Shown piece by piece: positions 7,856 to 8,665 of a stretch of 8,665 nt of DNA (position 1 is the stretch's first letter; each line of letters opens with the position of its first letter). The stretch comes from Rikenella microfusus (GTDB lineage Bacteria; Bacteroidota; Bacteroidia; Bacteroidales; SZUA-534): the NCBI GenBank assembly GCA_020719105.1, contig DYQV01000093.1, positions 1 to 8,665 of the forward strand, given 5' to 3'. Under the pieces are notes generated by a model. It saw only the letters and a program-made list of their open reading frames with translations, searched no databases and was not told the DNA's origin. A program made the translations under genes and the position numbers.

Positions 7856-8164
7856 TTATATCCGTTCATTCCATATTTCAGGATTTCTGCTTGTATGGAA
7901 AATTGCAATTACCTGTATTATTATTGTATCAACAATTCGATAGTAAATCACAAACGGGAACTTTTTTACTACATATTTTCTTACATCTTTGTGAGCAATT
8001 GGAAATGATTTTGGGTTTTGCTTGATATTCTCAAAACCAAGATTAATTTGCTTGAAGAAAGTGTCTGCAACTTTAGGGCTGTCTTCGAAATAAAAGTCAT
8101 ATGATTTATCAAAGTCAACTTCCGCCTCGTCTGATAATTCTATACTAAACGACTTTGTCTTCAT
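7856..8164 (-). CDS. Type II toxin-antitoxin system toxin, RelE/ParE family
   Basis: A 102-residue protein with the usual size and pattern of RelE/ParE-fold toxins: an N-terminal strand then two helices (residues 10-50, with SDEAEVDF and FFKQINLGFENI), the central KFPFVIYYRI strand (68-77) and the end IQVIAIFHTSRNPEIW (83-98), whose H-x-x-R-x-P-x-x-W is common in the family. RelE members cut mRNA in the ribosome and ParE members poison gyrase; the C-terminal tyrosine of RelE is not evident, which leans toward ParE-like, but the target cannot be decided. Its ATG lies inside the antitoxin gene (20-bp overlap), implying translational coupling. It converges on the kinase gene with 60 bp between, and no convincing terminator is seen there. 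Confidence 0.88.
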   Translation of the reverse strand: MKTKSFSIELSDEAEVDFDKSYDFYFEDSPKVADTFFKQINLGFENIKQNPKSFPIAHKDVRKYVVKKFPFVIYYRIVDTIIIQVIAIFHTSRNPEIWNERI

Positions 8165-8372
8165 ATTTCTTTTTAATCAAGTCCCATTTTTTAAAAGTAG
8201 TTGCACCATTTTCTATTCTTTGCAGCCTTTTATCAAGCAAATCCTTATGCTCGGATGGAAGTTCATGCAATTCTTCTTTCACATTAACAATCTCAATGTA
8301 ATCAATTTCTTTAATTAGATTAAGAAATGCAGCTATTTTACTCTGCTCCTTTATATTAACTGTAAGTTCCAT
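8145..8372 (-). CDS. Putative antitoxin, addiction-module component type, upstream of the RelE/ParE toxin
   Basis: A 75-residue acidic and basic protein encoded directly before the toxin and overlapping it by 20 bp, the usual antitoxin position. The C-terminal half (38-69: LPSEHKDLLDKRL, GATTFKKWDLIKKK) resembles the short helical proteins annotated as addiction module components, in which a Leu-Pro-x-E-H...LLD-x-RL helix is followed by a Trp-containing helix that would bind the toxin. The N terminus (MELTVNIKEQSKIAAFL) has no recognisable DNA-binding motif. The frame is open back to 8441, giving a 98-residue version, but the start at 8372 is chosen because a TAnnTTTG promoter box lies 16 bases before it and inside the longer reading. 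Confidence 0.8.
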   Translation of the reverse strand: MELTVNIKEQSKIAAFLNLIKEIDYIEIVNVKEELHELPSEHKDLLDKRLQRIENGATTFKKWDLIKKKYEDKVV

Positions 8373-8388
8373 ATCAAATTGTTTTAGA

Positions 8389-8396
8389 CAAAGATA
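8389..8396 (-). promoter_or_regulatory. Bacteroidota-type -7 promoter box of the toxin-antitoxin operon
   Basis: The minus strand reads TATCTTTG, an exact match to the TAnnTTTG -7 element of the Bacteroidota primary sigma factor. It sits 16 bases before the preferred antitoxin ATG at 8372, so the leader would be very short. No good TTG -33 element was found at the expected distance, so this rests on the -7 box and position. Confidence 0.5.
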
Positions 8397-8477
8397 CTGA
8401 TTTATAACACGATTGTGGATTTTTGAAGCATTAAAGTTCATAAGTTCAACTCTGAATCAAATAATGTTGACAGGGTT

Positions 8478-8573
8478 TTAAAATGGTAAATCTTCTAAAT
8501 CGCTAGTATCACGAGAATCAAATTCTTTGTTGTTTTGCTCTTTAAAATGATTATTAGAATCTTTTTCTTCCTT
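8478..8573 (-). pseudogene. Remnant C-terminal tail of a single-stranded DNA-binding protein (ssb)
   Basis: Thirty-one codons ending in TAA (8478-8480) encode a Lys/Glu/Asn/Gln-rich linker followed by SDLEDLPF. An acidic stretch ending in Leu/Ile-Pro-Phe at the extreme C terminus is the hallmark of SSB, where it docks partner proteins. Just upstream, an in-frame TAA at 8574-8576 closes the frame, and there is no ATG in the fragment. None of the three minus-strand frames from 8577 to 8665 shows OB-fold-like sequence. It therefore looks like the 3' end of an ssb gene cut off from its body by rearrangement, not a working gene. A chance match of a low-complexity frame to the short tip remains possible. 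Confidence 0.5.
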
Positions 8574-8665
8574 TTATTTTCCACTTATCCTTAATCTTAA
8601 TTTTGTTGCACTTCGGTTTCTTTGCATGCGCCACAACGTTGAATAAGGGTAATTAAAGCTATTAT
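8574..8665. other. Non-coding right edge, possible end of a dispersed or mobile sequence
   Basis: No convincing reading frame was found in this edge segment. It contains the palindromes GCATGC (8624-8629) and CAACGTTG (8634-8641). The minus strand has one short open frame (ending at a TAA near 8560) that is lysine-rich and unlike any protein recognised. The palindromes and the abrupt join to the ssb-like tail suggest, weakly, a recombination junction. Confidence 0.25.

Noticed and set aside
7792..7869. A 25-codon minus-strand frame overlapping the ends of the kinase and toxin genes (starts MNGYKARQH)
   Set aside because: The amino acid composition looks gene-like and could be a transposase scrap, but it is too short, overlaps two real genes and I could not identify it.
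7843..8025. A 60-codon plus-strand frame opposite the toxin gene
   Set aside because: It is antisense to the RelE/ParE toxin, whose family features are clear; the peptide has no recognisable content.

Overview
The window looks like chromosomal DNA of an AT-rich, probably anaerobic member of the Bacteroidota. The indications are: a sensor kinase with two-component-regulator propeller repeats and a Y_Y_Y domain, a style typical of that phylum; no strong Shine-Dalgarno sequences in front of most genes; a TAnnTTTG-type promoter box; and a four-subunit ferredoxin-dependent 2-oxoacid oxidoreductase. The genus cannot be told from this sequence.

Layout. Bases 1-75 are the last 24 codons of an unidentified plus-strand gene, closed by a clear hairpin terminator (81-103). 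A class I/II PLP aminotransferase follows (275-1600). A gap of about 200 bp, holding an imperfect inverted repeat (1650-1762), separates it from a tight four-gene operon (1802-4521): two-cluster ferredoxin (delta), alpha (VorB-like), beta (TPP-binding) and gamma subunits of a 2-oxoacid:ferredoxin oxidoreductase. A strong hairpin terminator (4521-4550) begins on the last base of the gamma stop codon. Next is a 1056-residue membrane sensor histidine kinase (4625-7795) with 14 recognisable propeller repeats, a Y_Y_Y domain, one transmembrane helix and a kinase core. It has neither a receiver nor a DNA-binding output domain.

The right end reads on the minus strand. It holds a small toxin-antitoxin operon: a putative addiction-module antitoxin (8145-8372) overlapping by 20 bp a RelE/ParE-family toxin (7856-8164), with a good Bacteroidota -7 box just ahead of the antitoxin. 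Upstream of the operon lies what appears to be the severed C-terminal tail of a single-stranded DNA-binding protein gene (8478-8573), with no OB fold in any frame before it. This end therefore looks rearranged.

How the genes may work together. The aminotransferase could convert amino acids to 2-oxoacids, which the oxidoreductase would decarboxylate to acyl-CoA while reducing ferredoxin, as in oxidative amino-acid fermentation. That pairing is inferred from adjacency. The kinase is in its own unit and its partner regulator is not in the window. Nothing here amounts to a clearly new system; the ssb remnant next to the toxin-antitoxin pair and the intergenic inverted repeat are the least ordinary features.
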